64,000 nucleotides of DNA from Shewanella sp. UCD-KL12 (GCF_001957125.1 NZ_MPHJ01000016.1:51719-115718); one strand, 5' to 3'; shown: positions 1-9,286, numbered from the stretch's first letter. Notes: generated by a model not told the origin, from the sequence alone. Made by a program: numbers and translations.

Positions 1-1
1 T

Positions 2-394
2 CTAGATAGATTTGATCTCAGCATAGATGTCCCTAGGCTCCCCTCTGGTGCACTCACACAGAAAGAGAGTTCAGCGGAGACCAGCGAGTCGATAGCTCAA
101 CGCGTAAAAATGGCCAGAGAAACCCAACTCAATCGAGCGGGTGTACTTAATAGTGAGCTAACAGGTAAGCAACTCAAGCAGATCGGTGGTTTTAAGCAGG
201 TCGATCTCGAGTTTCTCGAACAAAGTGTCAATAGGCTTGGATTATCAGTAAGAAGCTTTCACCGTCTGCAACGAGTGGCACGTACTATTGCCGATCTAAA
301 TCATTGTCATCTGGTCGAGCGGAAACATATTGCTCAAGCCTTGGGCTACCGCGCCATGGATCGATTACTTCACAGCCTCAAAGCACAATATTGA
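2..394 (+). CDS. comM: ComM/YifB-family AAA+ protein, C-terminal part
   Basis: This is the 3' end of a gene that enters from the left edge; the reading frame is open from base 2. The visible residues begin LDRFDLSIDVPRL, the typical sensor region of Mg-chelatase-like AAA+ proteins of the ComM/YifB family, followed by the helical C-terminal domain (GLSVRSFHRLQRVARTIADL) that closes this family. ComM is a hexameric helicase that promotes branch migration during natural transformation in Vibrio; that role is known for the family and is not shown here. The internal ATG at 110 is not a start because the homology continues upstream. The Walker motifs lie outside the window. Confidence 0.9.
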   Translation, partial: LDRFDLSIDVPRLPSGALTQKESSAETSESIAQRVKMARETQLNRAGVLNSELTGKQLKQIGGFKQVDLEFLEQSVNRLGLSVRSFHRLQRVARTIADLNHCHLVERKHIAQALGYRAMDRLLHSLKAQY

Positions 395-571
395 GCGCAT
401 AAATATAGTACCAATTGCTGTAGCAAGTCCCCAATTCAACTCACAAGATCAACAAGCCTGTTGTGACTCATCCTAATAAGATGAAATTTTTACTCATTAA
501 ACGACATCAAGATTGAGCAAATGCCCTAGTACGAGTAGTATAGGTTTCCAATTTTTATCGGGGGATGTTAA

Positions 572-1477
572 GTGGGTGGAGTTTTTTCTTTAATCAGAGG
601 CTGTCTGGCATTTGTATGCTGGGTGGTGAATACCCTTTTTTGGGTGTTACCCATAATCGTTTTTAGCCCGATTAAACTCATCCCGGTCCCTTTTATCCAA
701 ACCGCTTGCTCGGCATTTGTAGATAACTGTGCCACAGCTTGGATAAGTATTAACGGCATCATTGAACGTATTTTTCACCCGGTCAAAGTGCATGTCCATA
801 GTGATACCAATCTTTCTACCAAAGAGTGGTATATGGTTATTGCCAATCACCAGTCTTGGGTCGATATACTCATACTGCAGCGAGTGCTCAACAGGAAAAT
901 CCCCTTTTTAAAGTTCTTTCTTAAAAAGGAGCTGATCTTTGTCCCATTTCTTGGCTTAGCTTGGTGGGCATTGGATTTCCCTTTTATGAGACGCTATACC
1001 ACGGCTCAACTAAGAAAAAATCCAAAGCTAAAAGGCAAAGATATAGAGATAACCCGCAAGGCGTGTGCAAAATTTAAATCTAAACCTGTCAGTGTGATGA
1101 ATTTTGTAGAAGGCACCCGCTTTAAGGCCGACAAACATAAACAGCAAAACTCTCAATATAAACACTTGCTTAAACCTAAAGCTGGCGGCCTAGCATTTGC
1201 TTTATCGGCAATGGGAGAGCATATCCATAAGCTGGTTGATGTCTCAATCTATTATCCGGATAAAGTCCCCAGCTACTGGGACTATATCAGCGGCCAAGTA
1301 AAAGATGTACATGTTCATATTCGCGTATCTGAGATACCCAACGAGATGCGCGGTGACTATATGAAAGATCGCGAGTTCAAAATAGCGTTCCAAGAGCAAC
1401 TCAATCAACTTTGGCTTGAGAAAGACCAAACACTCGACTTACTTTCTCAAGAGAAAACCGTAAACCAAAAGGTATAA
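572..1477 (+). CDS. YihG-type 1-acyl-glycerol-3-phosphate acyltransferase (first copy)
   Basis: This is a 301-residue membrane-bound acyltransferase of the PlsC/LPLAT superfamily. It would transfer an acyl chain to a lysophospholipid at the inner membrane. The N-terminus holds hydrophobic segments (about residues 8-50). The catalytic HX4D box is NHQSWVD near residue 92, and the second signature is FVEGTRF near residue 180. The overall pattern (ALDFPFMRRY, LKGKDIEITRKAC) matches E. coli YihG. The start chosen is GTG at 572, preceded by a GGGGG run about 8 bases upstream. The next gene, seven bases downstream, is a paralogue, so the two probably form an operon and arose by tandem duplication. 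The exact acyl donor and acceptor cannot be told from sequence. Confidence 0.88.
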   Translation: MGGVFSLIRGCLAFVCWVVNTLFWVLPIIVFSPIKLIPVPFIQTACSAFVDNCATAWISINGIIERIFHPVKVHVHSDTNLSTKEWYMVIANHQSWVDILILQRVLNRKIPFLKFFLKKELIFVPFLGLAWWALDFPFMRRYTTAQLRKNPKLKGKDIEITRKACAKFKSKPVSVMNFVEGTRFKADKHKQQNSQYKHLLKPKAGGLAFALSAMGEHIHKLVDVSIYYPDKVPSYWDYISGQVKDVHVHIRVSEIPNEMRGDYMKDREFKIAFQEQLNQLWLEKDQTLDLLSQEKTVNQKV

Positions 1478-1484
1478 GCAAACG

Positions 1485-2423
1485 ATGTTAAATTTCTTAC
1501 CTGGATCTGTGCTCTACTTTATAAGCTCGGTGCTATTAGCGATTAATACGACTGTCTGGGCGGGTCTAATAAGCCTAGGCGGCATCATTAAGTTGTTTGT
1601 ACCTTTTACGGCTGGGCGCAATTTCCTCACAAAAATCATGAATCGCTTTATGTGGGCATGGGCGACCTGTAATGGCGGAATTTTATTCCTGCTTGCAGAT
1701 ATCGAGTGGGATGTTGAAGGGTTAGAAAACCTCAATGAAAATGACTGGTACTTGCTTATCAGTAATCACCTTAGTGGCTTCGATATTGCAGCTCAAACTT
1801 ATGTACTTAGAAATCATATTCCTATGCTTAAGTTCTTCCTCAAAAGAGAGCTCATGTATGTACCATTTCTAGGACTAGGTTGTTGGGCACTCGATATGCC
1901 ATTTATGAGCCGAACCAGTCCTGCAAAACTCAAGAAGAACCCAAAGCTGAAAGGTAAAGATCTTATCTCTACCAGACGCGCCTGTGAAAAATTCAAAACC
2001 ATGCCTACCTCTATCATCAACTATGTTGAAGGCAGCCGGTTCACACAAGAGAAGCACGACCGCCAAGACTCACCCTATCGCTACCTTTTACGCCCTAAAG
2101 CTGGCGGCATCGCCTTTACGTTATCAGCCATGGGTGAGCAGTTTACTAACTTGCTTAATGTCACCTTGGTCTACCCAGAAGCTAAGGACGATCCTCTATC
2201 TGAGGTCATGCACGGCAAGATTAAGAAGATAGTTGTCAGAGTTCAGGTACTGCCAGTGCCAGAGGTCGACAATAAGCGCTACTTTTCTGAGCCTCAATAT
2301 CGTGTTGATTTCCAGCGTTGGTTAAACCAGGTCTGGGAGGAGAAAGATGAGCAGATACATCAGCTCATGATAAAGCATGGCGCAGTAGAGGATGATAAAG
2401 CAGAAAAGAGTACAGCAGCGTAA
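1485..2423 (+). CDS. yihG: YihG-type acyltransferase (second copy)
   Basis: This is a 312-residue paralogue of the preceding gene and looks closer to E. coli YihG (shared blocks: WYLLISNH, GCWALDMPFM, NYVEGSRFTQEKH). It keeps the HX4D motif as NHLSGFD and the EGSRF motif, so it should be active. Two hydrophobic stretches at the N-terminus (about residues 5-40 and 55-72) anchor it in the inner membrane. It starts seven bases after the first copy stops, which implies cotranscription. The family is tied to polyunsaturated or branched acyl chain placement in phospholipids; whether the two copies differ in substrate is unknown. A perfect 10-bp hairpin follows the stop codon. Confidence 0.88.
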   Translation: MLNFLPGSVLYFISSVLLAINTTVWAGLISLGGIIKLFVPFTAGRNFLTKIMNRFMWAWATCNGGILFLLADIEWDVEGLENLNENDWYLLISNHLSGFDIAAQTYVLRNHIPMLKFFLKRELMYVPFLGLGCWALDMPFMSRTSPAKLKKNPKLKGKDLISTRRACEKFKTMPTSIINYVEGSRFTQEKHDRQDSPYRYLLRPKAGGIAFTLSAMGEQFTNLLNVTLVYPEAKDDPLSEVMHGKIKKIVVRVQVLPVPEVDNKRYFSEPQYRVDFQRWLNQVWEEKDEQIHQLMIKHGAVEDDKAEKSTAA

Positions 2424-2435
2424 ATCAGAAAGTCT

Positions 2436-2461
2436 AGGTCCTAGGCGCTATCCTAGGACCT
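2436..2461. terminator. Hairpin between convergent yihG and nhaC
   Basis: A perfect 10-bp inverted repeat, AGGTCCTAGG and its complement, encloses a six-base loop. It sits between two convergent genes and could terminate both. The T-tract is weak on either side, so efficient intrinsic termination is only inferred. Confidence 0.6.
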
Positions 2462-2472
2462 TCAATATCCCC

Positions 2473-3999
2473 CTAAGCCGTCACCTCTTCAAGCTCTGGC
2501 ATATCTTCCAGCTTCTGGATCTTAAAGTTAAAGTAGGCATAGCTGCCACTTACTAATGGACAGACTAGGTTGAAAAAAGCATAAGGTAGATAAGCGATTG
2601 TTGCGACACCTAATGTACTGGCCATATAAGCACCACAGGTATTCCATGGGACTAACGGGCTGGTGATAGTCGCCGAATCTTCTAATGCGCGACTCAAGTT
2701 CACCGCAGCCAAACCACGCTCAGTATACTCAGCTTTCAACATACGCCCAGGTAAGATAATCGCGATAAACTGATCGCCTGTGATCAAGTTAGCCCCAATA
2801 CCTGTGGCTATCGTCGTCATGATCAAGCTGCCACTCGATGTCACTAAACTCAGCATACTTTGTAAAATACGTTTAAGTAGCCCAGTCACCTCCATGATGC
2901 CGCCAAATGACATGGCACATAGAATGAGCCACACCGTGTTGGTCATCTGACTCATACCGCCGCGGCTCAATAGACTATCGAGCACTTCATCACCAGTATT
3001 AGCCGTATAACCATTAAACATCGCAGTCCAAATCCCCTTCACCATGGCCACTATCGGGGGCAGGCTGTCATCAGCAACAAAGGCGATAATACTGTCAAAT
3101 TGAAATAGAGCTGCACAACAGGCACCAGCGATTGTCCCTAGAATGACAGTAGGAAAAGCGGGCATTTTCTTATACGCCAAAACTAAAACCACCAGCAGAG
3201 GTAATAGGAGGTGAACACCTGGGTTAAACTGCTCTTTTAATAGCTGCATGCTATGTTGCAGATCGCTCGCTTCACCACCCGCTTCACTGGTAAAACCTAA
3301 GATAATAAAACCAATAAGAGCGATGATAATACTTGGCGCTGTCGTCCATACCATATGTCGAATATGGCTAAATATATCGGTACCAGCTACGGCAGGCGCG
3401 AGGTTAGTGGTATCAGACATAGGTGACATCTTATCGCCAAAATATGCCCCACTGATAATGGCACCAGCGGTTATCTCCACACTTAGCCCCATAGCTGCAG
3501 CCACACCGACAAGCGCAATACCGAGTGTACCAGCGACAGTCCAAGAGCTACCGATGCTAAGGGCAACTACGGCACATAAAAGACAAGCAGCCGCATAAAA
3601 ATATTCAGGATTGAGCACTAGCATACCGTAGTAGATCATGGTCGGTACCGTACCCGCGAGGATCCAAGTACCAATTAATGAGCCAACAGAAAAGAGAATA
3701 AGTAGTGCCCCAGTTGAGACGGCTACGCTCTTAACGATACCCGCCTCCATCTCCTTCCAGCTGTATCCATTCTTAACACCAATAATAAGTGCGATACAAG
3801 CAGCCAATATTAGGGCGATTTGATTGGCCCCATAGGAGCTATCTGAAGAGTAAAGGTAAACCGCAGCGGCCAACATAGAAACAAGTGCAACAATAGGAAT
3901 AAGCGCATCGAATAAGCTTGGCAGCTTCTTAACACGGACAGCTTCTGGCTCCGGCAGGTTATCAGGCGCTTGCTCTAAAGGTGGTTTATTCGAGGTCAT
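2473..3999 (-). CDS. nhaC: NhaC-family Na+/H+ antiporter
   Basis: This is a 508-residue inner-membrane protein with about 11-12 hydrophobic segments and the NhaC-type core (SIGSSWTVAGTLGIALVG, SGAYFGDKMSPMSDTTNLAP, LITGDQFIAIILPGRM). Families of this type swap sodium or an organic anion for protons across the inner membrane; related proteins also move malate/lactate. It begins at an ATG with AAGGA just upstream on the minus strand. A good CRP-like site lies about 110 bases upstream. It faces convergently onto the acyltransferase pair and is followed at 218 bases upstream by the end of the kinase/transaminase fusion, probably a separate transcription unit. Substrate beyond Na+/H+ is uncertain. 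Confidence 0.87.
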   Translation of the reverse strand: MTSNKPPLEQAPDNLPEPEAVRVKKLPSLFDALIPIVALVSMLAAAVYLYSSDSSYGANQIALILAACIALIIGVKNGYSWKEMEAGIVKSVAVSTGALLILFSVGSLIGTWILAGTVPTMIYYGMLVLNPEYFYAAACLLCAVVALSIGSSWTVAGTLGIALVGVAAAMGLSVEITAGAIISGAYFGDKMSPMSDTTNLAPAVAGTDIFSHIRHMVWTTAPSIIIALIGFIILGFTSEAGGEASDLQHSMQLLKEQFNPGVHLLLPLLVVLVLAYKKMPAFPTVILGTIAGACCAALFQFDSIIAFVADDSLPPIVAMVKGIWTAMFNGYTANTGDEVLDSLLSRGGMSQMTNTVWLILCAMSFGGIMEVTGLLKRILQSMLSLVTSSGSLIMTTIATGIGANLITGDQFIAIILPGRMLKAEYTERGLAAVNLSRALEDSATITSPLVPWNTCGAYMASTLGVATIAYLPYAFFNLVCPLVSGSYAYFNFKIQKLEDMPELEEVTA

Positions 4000-4105
4000 T
4001 ATATCTTCCTTATTATTTTTTTAATGTCGGCCCTTTCCTGCAATAACAAGCACTCTTCTGATGCTTTATCCGTTGCTGCAGCCGAACATCCTTACATAAA
4101 ATTAA

Positions 4106-4127
4106 CAAAGAGATCTAGATCACATAA
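4106..4127 (-). promoter_or_regulatory. CRP-like site upstream of nhaC
   Basis: The 22-base palindromic region contains GATCTAGATCACAT and matches the E. coli CRP consensus at 17 of 22 positions by eye. It lies about 110-130 bases upstream of the nhaC start codon and downstream of the neighbouring minus-strand gene, so nhaC is the likely target. Activation by cAMP-CRP is inferred. Confidence 0.5.
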
Positions 4128-4217
4128 CCTAGTTCAACTCGCCTCAACTGAGTAGCTGAAGTTATATAGCCCATAAAAAAGACTAGAAATTCAACACAAA
4201 GTTGCTATGCGCTATAT

Positions 4218-6575
4218 TTATGCATTTATTTGAGATAATCCCAGCGCAAATTGCTCAACAAAATAATCGACATTATCTTGGTTAAAAACCATCGGCGGCT
4301 TAATTTTAAGCACGTTATTGAAAGGACCATCTAGACTGAGCAAGATATGGCGAGACTTGAACCACTCGATTAGCGCTTGTGCTTTTGCTGTCGCAGGCGT
4401 CAATAATTCATCTTCAACTAACTCCACACCGATAAAGAGGCCTAATCCTCTAACGTCACCAATTATGTCGTGCTTGAGTTGTAATGCTCGTAAACAAGAC
4501 TGCAGGTAATCACCTGTATCGCAAGCATTTTGCATTAAGTGCTCATCATCTAAGGTATCCAGTACTGCCTTGCCTATGGCGCAGGAAACCGGATTGCCAC
4601 CAAAGGTATTGAAATACTCCATGCCAGTAACAAAAGCATCGGCAATATCCTTAGTGGTAACCACTGCCGCCATTGGATGGCCATTACCTATAGGCTTACC
4701 TAAAGTCACAATGTCTGGTACCACATCTTGAGTCTCAAAGGCCCACCAGTGACGACCTACTCGACCAAACCCCACTTGCACCTCATCAGCAATACAAACA
4801 CCACCAGCCTCTCGCACCGCTTGATAAACAGCTTTAAGGTAGCCATTGGGCATAATGAGGTTACCGCCAACCCCCTGCAGTGACTCACAGATAAAACCAC
4901 CTAACTGTCGACCTTCTTGCTGCAACTGACTAATCGCTTGCTCAACAGGCTTGGCATAAGCCTGACCAGATTCAGTAGACATCCCCTTAAAGGGACCGCG
5001 ATAAGGATCTGGCATAGGTACGATATGAATATGCTCCGCAGCCCCTTCGCCACCTGGTCCATTGAACTTATAGGGACTTATCTCAATCGCCTTGTTGGTG
5101 TTACCGTGATAGGCGCCATCCACAACTAACAACTCATCAGATTGTGTTTTACAACGCATTAATCGCATGGCAAGTTCATTAGCCTCACTGCCAGAGTTAA
5201 CAAACATCACCACTGATAAGCGTTCGGGGAAGGTCTCGAGCAAGGCCTGACTATAATCGATGATATTGTCATTTAAATAACGCGTATTGGTATTGAGCTT
5301 AGCCATTTGTGATTGGCCTGCTGCCACCACTGAAGGATGACAATGACCGACATGACAGACATTATTAACCATATCCAGATAAGCGATATTATGCTCATCA
5401 AGGAGAAACTGCCCTTGGCCACGCTCAATCATCAAGGGCAGCTCATAGGAGACGCTCAAGGTTTTAAATAAACGCTCACTTCTGTGCCCAAGTATGCTTT
5501 GGCGCCGTTCAAATGAAGCTGAATCATCACCCTTTGCAGTCGCTAAACATAAACGTTGTAGCTCAAAACCCACACTTTTGGCATCAAGTTGAAGCAAAAT
5601 ACCGATAGCCTCCCAAGCAGGCTTGGCACTGACTAATAGATATTCATTATCTGGCTCAGCTAAAATCGCCTCCGCTGAGTTACACACGCTAACCGCCAAC
5701 CTGGCAGCAATCAAAGGCAATAATACCCATAGCTCAGCCCCATTCAGTGGCCGCTGCTGGTGATAAGCTAAAGTGATTGCCTTGATAATGGTGAGTGGTG
5801 AACCTTCGCCTAAAATAGCGTAAGCACAGGCAATAGCTAGCTCATTGATTTGATAGCTATGAACCATATCACCAAAATCAATTAGACCAATCACCGCCGC
5901 ATCTTGGCTATCGTCGCTAAGCAATAAGTTATAGTCATTCACATCGTTATGAATCACCCCTTGCGGCAGCTCATCCATTAATGGCATAACCTGATGCTCA
6001 AACCCAGAGAGAATAGACAAGACTTGTTGCCGCTGAGCCGCGTCGGAAATTAAGCCAACCTTAGACTCTATCACCGACTTTGCATGTTTAAGATCCCAGT
6101 CAAAATGGCGTAAAGCAGCGCTATGTGAAAAGCCTTGTAAGCAAACATCTAGCTTGCCAATCAAGGTGCCAAGCTGAACATGATGGAGCGAATTAAGCTG
6201 TTTATGCTCACAGTAAAAAGTACCTGGCACATAACTCAGTAGCCGCAGCGATCTTTGCCTGCCATATCGGTCCTGCAAAGGGGTGATTTCATGGCCTGAG
6301 CAGCTCTTTATCACCTTTGGTAATTGGTAGGGCTGCAGGTTCTGTTCATTAAGGTAATTCATCACTGCATTTTGCATATCCAGCTCAGCCAAAGACTCAT
6401 CGGCATTAGCAATTTTGAGGATAAAACGTTTTCCTAAGCTATCTGTCAGTAGATAGTTAAGATCTAGGTAACCGGGCAGTGGCTTTGCCTCAACCTCCAG
6501 CTGAAAATGTTCCTGTACCAAGGCTATCACTGCAGATGATGAATACTCGCCGGCTTTAGTCTGTAGCTCTTCCAT
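4218..6575 (-). CDS. Fusion of APH-family kinase and AGXT2L-type PLP phospho-lyase
   Basis: This 785-residue cytosolic protein joins two enzymes. Residues about 1-340 are an aminoglycoside-phosphotransferase/choline-kinase fold: the catalytic HNDVNDYN lies at 209-216 and the metal-binding DFGD at 233-236. Residues about 370-785 are a class-III aminotransferase fold with NSGSEANELA, DEVQVGFGRVG and a PLP lysine at K627 (LGKPIGNGHP). The blocks HGNTNKAIEISPYKF and PDPYRGPF resemble the human phospho-lyases AGXT2L1/AGXT2L2 rather than true transaminases. In humans, hydroxylysine kinase and 5-phosphohydroxylysine phospho-lyase are separate proteins doing successive steps; ethanolamine kinase plus phosphoethanolamine lyase is the alternative. 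It is divergent from two saccharopine-dehydrogenase-type genes, which favours the hydroxylysine reading by inference. The start ATG has AGGGG about nine bases upstream. Confidence 0.85.
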   Translation of the reverse strand: MEELQTKAGEYSSSAVIALVQEHFQLEVEAKPLPGYLDLNYLLTDSLGKRFILKIANADESLAELDMQNAVMNYLNEQNLQPYQLPKVIKSCSGHEITPLQDRYGRQRSLRLLSYVPGTFYCEHKQLNSLHHVQLGTLIGKLDVCLQGFSHSAALRHFDWDLKHAKSVIESKVGLISDAAQRQQVLSILSGFEHQVMPLMDELPQGVIHNDVNDYNLLLSDDSQDAAVIGLIDFGDMVHSYQINELAIACAYAILGEGSPLTIIKAITLAYHQQRPLNGAELWVLLPLIAARLAVSVCNSAEAILAEPDNEYLLVSAKPAWEAIGILLQLDAKSVGFELQRLCLATAKGDDSASFERRQSILGHRSERLFKTLSVSYELPLMIERGQGQFLLDEHNIAYLDMVNNVCHVGHCHPSVVAAGQSQMAKLNTNTRYLNDNIIDYSQALLETFPERLSVVMFVNSGSEANELAMRLMRCKTQSDELLVVDGAYHGNTNKAIEISPYKFNGPGGEGAAEHIHIVPMPDPYRGPFKGMSTESGQAYAKPVEQAISQLQQEGRQLGGFICESLQGVGGNLIMPNGYLKAVYQAVREAGGVCIADEVQVGFGRVGRHWWAFETQDVVPDIVTLGKPIGNGHPMAAVVTTKDIADAFVTGMEYFNTFGGNPVSCAIGKAVLDTLDDEHLMQNACDTGDYLQSCLRALQLKHDIIGDVRGLGLFIGVELVEDELLTPATAKAQALIEWFKSRHILLSLDGPFNNVLKIKPPMVFNQDNVDYFVEQFALGLSQINA

Positions 6576-6720
6576 TGCTATTTGCCCCTAAGATCTCATT
6601 GAAAGCTAAATGTTAAACTTGTGTAATAATGGATATTGTATACACTAACTATTTTTCAATAGCAATTTTTCAACCACCCAGTGTCGTGGTGGCATTTAGG
6701 CTTATAGGAGAGCGAGTGAT
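6576..6720. promoter_or_regulatory. Divergent promoter region with TTGTATACAC motif
   Basis: This 145-base spacer separates the kinase/lyase fusion from the saccharopine dehydrogenase gene and must hold promoters for both directions. It contains a near-palindrome, TTGTATACAC at 6635-6644, of the sort bound by GntR-type repressors. No regulator gene lies next to it, so the assignment is speculative. Confidence 0.35.
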
Positions 6721-7800
6721 ATGAGCAAAGCCCATATTTGGTTACGTGCAGAATCTAAACCTTTAGAGGAGCGCATAGCCCTAACACCCGATGTAGCTAA
6801 ACAGCTGTTAAATGCTGGTTTCAAAGTCACCGTCGAAGAGTCTCCTCTTAGTGCTATTCCAGCTAAAGATTACCAACAAGTCGGTTGTGAAATTGCCCCA
6901 ACACATAGCTGGCACAAAGCACCAAGTGACACCATTATTTTGGGCCTTAAAGAACTCAGTGAAGAGAGCTGGCCACTCACTCATCGCCATATTCATTTTG
7001 CCCATGTGTATAAGGAGCAACAAGGATGGCAACAGGTACTGCGCCGCTTCAAAACAGGTGCAGGTGAGCTGTACGATCTTGAATATTTAGTTGATGATAA
7101 ACAGCGAAGAGTCGCAGCATTTGGCTATTGGGCAGGGTTTGCTGGCGCTGCAGTGGCACTCAAGGCCTTTGCTCGCCGTCAGCAAGCTGCGACTCCCGTG
7201 CTCAATAAGCTGACATCCATACCGAGTAAACAGGCCCTAGTCGACGATGTAGCAGATTCATTATCTCAACTGAGCCAAGCGCCAAAAGTCTTGGTCATTG
7301 GCGCTAAAGGGCGCAGTGGACGCGGCGCTGTCGAGATGGCTCAATCCGTTGGGGCAGAAGTGACGCAATGGGATATTGCAGAGACTCAAGTCGGCGGCCC
7401 TTTTGAAGATATTTTAGATTTTGATCTCCTAGTCAACTGTGTCTTTGTTCAGCAGGCTCTTCCCCCTTTTATTACCTTGCCTATGCTCAATACCAATGGC
7501 ATACATCCGCGTCAACTCAGCATCATTTGTGATGTCAGCTGCGACCCTTATGGTGCCTATAATCCCCTGCCTATCTACTCAAGCTGCACCACATTCGATG
7601 AGCCTTGCTTGCGAATTATCAAGGGCAATAACCCAGTAGACCTCATTGCCATCGATCACTTACCGTCTCTGCTTCCTGTGGAAAGTAGTGAAGACTTTTG
7701 CCAGCAACTATTACCTCACCTGCTGCAACTCGATAACCTCAACCAAGGGGTTTGGCAACGAGCCAATAGCGTATTTAACGACAAACTAAGCCAAGTATAA
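6721..7800 (+). CDS. Saccharopine dehydrogenase (Lys1-type, AlaDH/PNT fold)
   Basis: This 359-residue cytosolic protein reads like the fungal lysine-forming saccharopine dehydrogenase: LRAESKPLEERIALTPD at the N-terminus, HIHFAHVYKEQQGW in the first domain, and RRVAAFGYWAGFAGAAVAL. The Rossmann loop VLVIGAKGRSGRGAVEMA near residues 190-210 would bind NAD(H). The enzyme interconverts saccharopine with lysine and 2-oxoglutarate. In bacteria this pathway usually runs toward lysine breakdown or is used with a second dehydrogenase. A GGAG sequence precedes the ATG. The next gene, 57 bases on, encodes the other half-pathway type of dehydrogenase, so the pair is probably an operon. Direction of flux is not visible. 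Confidence 0.87.
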   Translation: MSKAHIWLRAESKPLEERIALTPDVAKQLLNAGFKVTVEESPLSAIPAKDYQQVGCEIAPTHSWHKAPSDTIILGLKELSEESWPLTHRHIHFAHVYKEQQGWQQVLRRFKTGAGELYDLEYLVDDKQRRVAAFGYWAGFAGAAVALKAFARRQQAATPVLNKLTSIPSKQALVDDVADSLSQLSQAPKVLVIGAKGRSGRGAVEMAQSVGAEVTQWDIAETQVGGPFEDILDFDLLVNCVFVQQALPPFITLPMLNTNGIHPRQLSIICDVSCDPYGAYNPLPIYSSCTTFDEPCLRIIKGNNPVDLIAIDHLPSLLPVESSEDFCQQLLPHLLQLDNLNQGVWQRANSVFNDKLSQV

Positions 7801-7856
7801 CTATCTAAGAATTGACGAATAACGTCTGAATAACTAACCATAAAAGAGACAATGCA

Positions 7857-9017
7857 ATGACTACTATTCACTGGCTAGGCGCCGGGCTATCATCACTTCC
7901 GGGTATCAAGAAAATCGCTCAATCTGAGCAGAAACTCATTCTGTGGAACCGAACCTTAGCTAAAGCCGAACAAGCCGTTGCCAACTTAGGGATTAACATC
8001 CCCACTAAGCAGCTCGATTGGCAGAGCCTTGAGACCGAGGTTAACCCAGGTGATGTAGTGATCTCTATGCTCCCAGCGACTATGCACCTTCAAGTCGCTG
8101 AGCTCTGCCTTGAACAGCAAGCTCACTTTGTATCAAGCAGCTATGTCTCCCCTGAAATGCAAGCACTGCATGATAAGGCTAAGGGTTTAAACCTCTGTTT
8201 TGTCAATGAAGTAGGACTCGACCCTGGGCTTGACCATCTTCTAGCTCATGCATTAATTGCCGAATATCAAGCATCTGACAAGTTCGATAAAACAAACCAG
8301 CATAGCTTCCGCTCTTACTGTGGTGGCTTTCCTAAAGTGGCGAATGAGTTCAGATATAAGTTTTCTTGGTCACCGCTTGGCGTGCTCAAAGCCCTAAAAT
8401 CTCCCGCTCAGTGGACCCAAGACGGCGAGGTAAAGCGCACCGAAAGACCATGGCAAGCTTTATCTGATTTTGATATGCGCATGAGCGACGCCAGCCTTGA
8501 AACCTTTCAGGCCTACCCGAACAGAGACTCAGTGCCTTTTCACAAACAGTATGGCTTTAGTGAGGACTGGAACATTCAGGAATTTGTTCGCGGCACATTA
8601 CGACTCAATGGCTGGTCTACAGCCTGGAGCGAGCTATTTGATGAAGTCGACAATGCGATCGGTGAAGCAGGGCTTGCTCGTTTAGCTAAGCTCAGTGATG
8701 AGCTATGGGACAAACATCAATACAATGATGGCGAAGCTGACCGAGTGGTATTATCGGTTGAGTTAGAGGTTAAAAATCCACAAGGCGAGCAAACAGTTTG
8801 GCACTCAAGTTATGGCATCGATGAAGCTGGCGACGAACGTGGCTCAGCCATGGCACGCCTTGTATCGCTCACCGTTGCACTGGCTATTGAATCTTTAATC
8901 GCTGGCAACCTTGCGGTCGGCGTTTCACCCGCCCCACATGACGAAACAACAGTAGGTCACTGGCTTAGCGAGATGAGTAAAATGAATGAAAAAGTGTTCC
9001 GTCATCAGCTAGTCTAG
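7857..9017 (+). CDS. Saccharopine dehydrogenase/reductase family protein (Lys9-type)
   Basis: This is a 386-residue cytosolic oxidoreductase of the saccharopine dehydrogenase (NADP+, L-glutamate-forming) family. The N-terminal Rossmann segment is WLGAGLSSLPGIKKIA, the loop DVVISMLPATMHLQVAELCL is typical, and the family hallmark NEVGLDPGLDHLLAHALI lies near residues 119-136. In eukaryotes the homologous domain oxidises saccharopine to 2-aminoadipate semialdehyde and glutamate. It follows the Lys1-type gene in the same direction, which strongly suggests one pathway. The carboxynorspermidine dehydrogenase relatives are an alternative, but no polyamine decarboxylase gene is nearby. Weak hairpin with GGGGAG arms follows at 9076. 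Confidence 0.85.
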   Translation: MTTIHWLGAGLSSLPGIKKIAQSEQKLILWNRTLAKAEQAVANLGINIPTKQLDWQSLETEVNPGDVVISMLPATMHLQVAELCLEQQAHFVSSSYVSPEMQALHDKAKGLNLCFVNEVGLDPGLDHLLAHALIAEYQASDKFDKTNQHSFRSYCGGFPKVANEFRYKFSWSPLGVLKALKSPAQWTQDGEVKRTERPWQALSDFDMRMSDASLETFQAYPNRDSVPFHKQYGFSEDWNIQEFVRGTLRLNGWSTAWSELFDEVDNAIGEAGLARLAKLSDELWDKHQYNDGEADRVVLSVELEVKNPQGEQTVWHSSYGIDEAGDERGSAMARLVSLTVALAIESLIAGNLAVGVSPAPHDETTVGHWLSEMSKMNEKVFRHQLV

Positions 9018-9075
9018 GAACATCCTTCGAAAATAGTTACCTCCTTCGCACAGTAAGTCATAGCGATAAGCAACT

Positions 9076-9094
9076 AGGGGAGTTCCACTCCCCT
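9076..9094 (+). terminator. Possible terminator after the saccharopine genes
   Basis: Arms GGGGAG and CTCCCC enclose a five-base loop about 60 bases after the stop codon. No clear T-tract follows, so this is weak. Confidence 0.35.
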
Positions 9095-9286
9095 TGGCCC
9101 AATTTAAGCTAAACCTTTGTCTAGTTTGCCTTTAAAATTATTTTCACTAAGCGTACTCCACAAACGATTCGAACTTCTGATTGCAGGCGCTTTATTTTGG
9201 CTCGTCATTAAATTAAAATCACCGGTTCTCGAGACCTTATACACTCAATCTTCATAACAGCAAGCTCAGGCTTCAAGGCAGAATCA

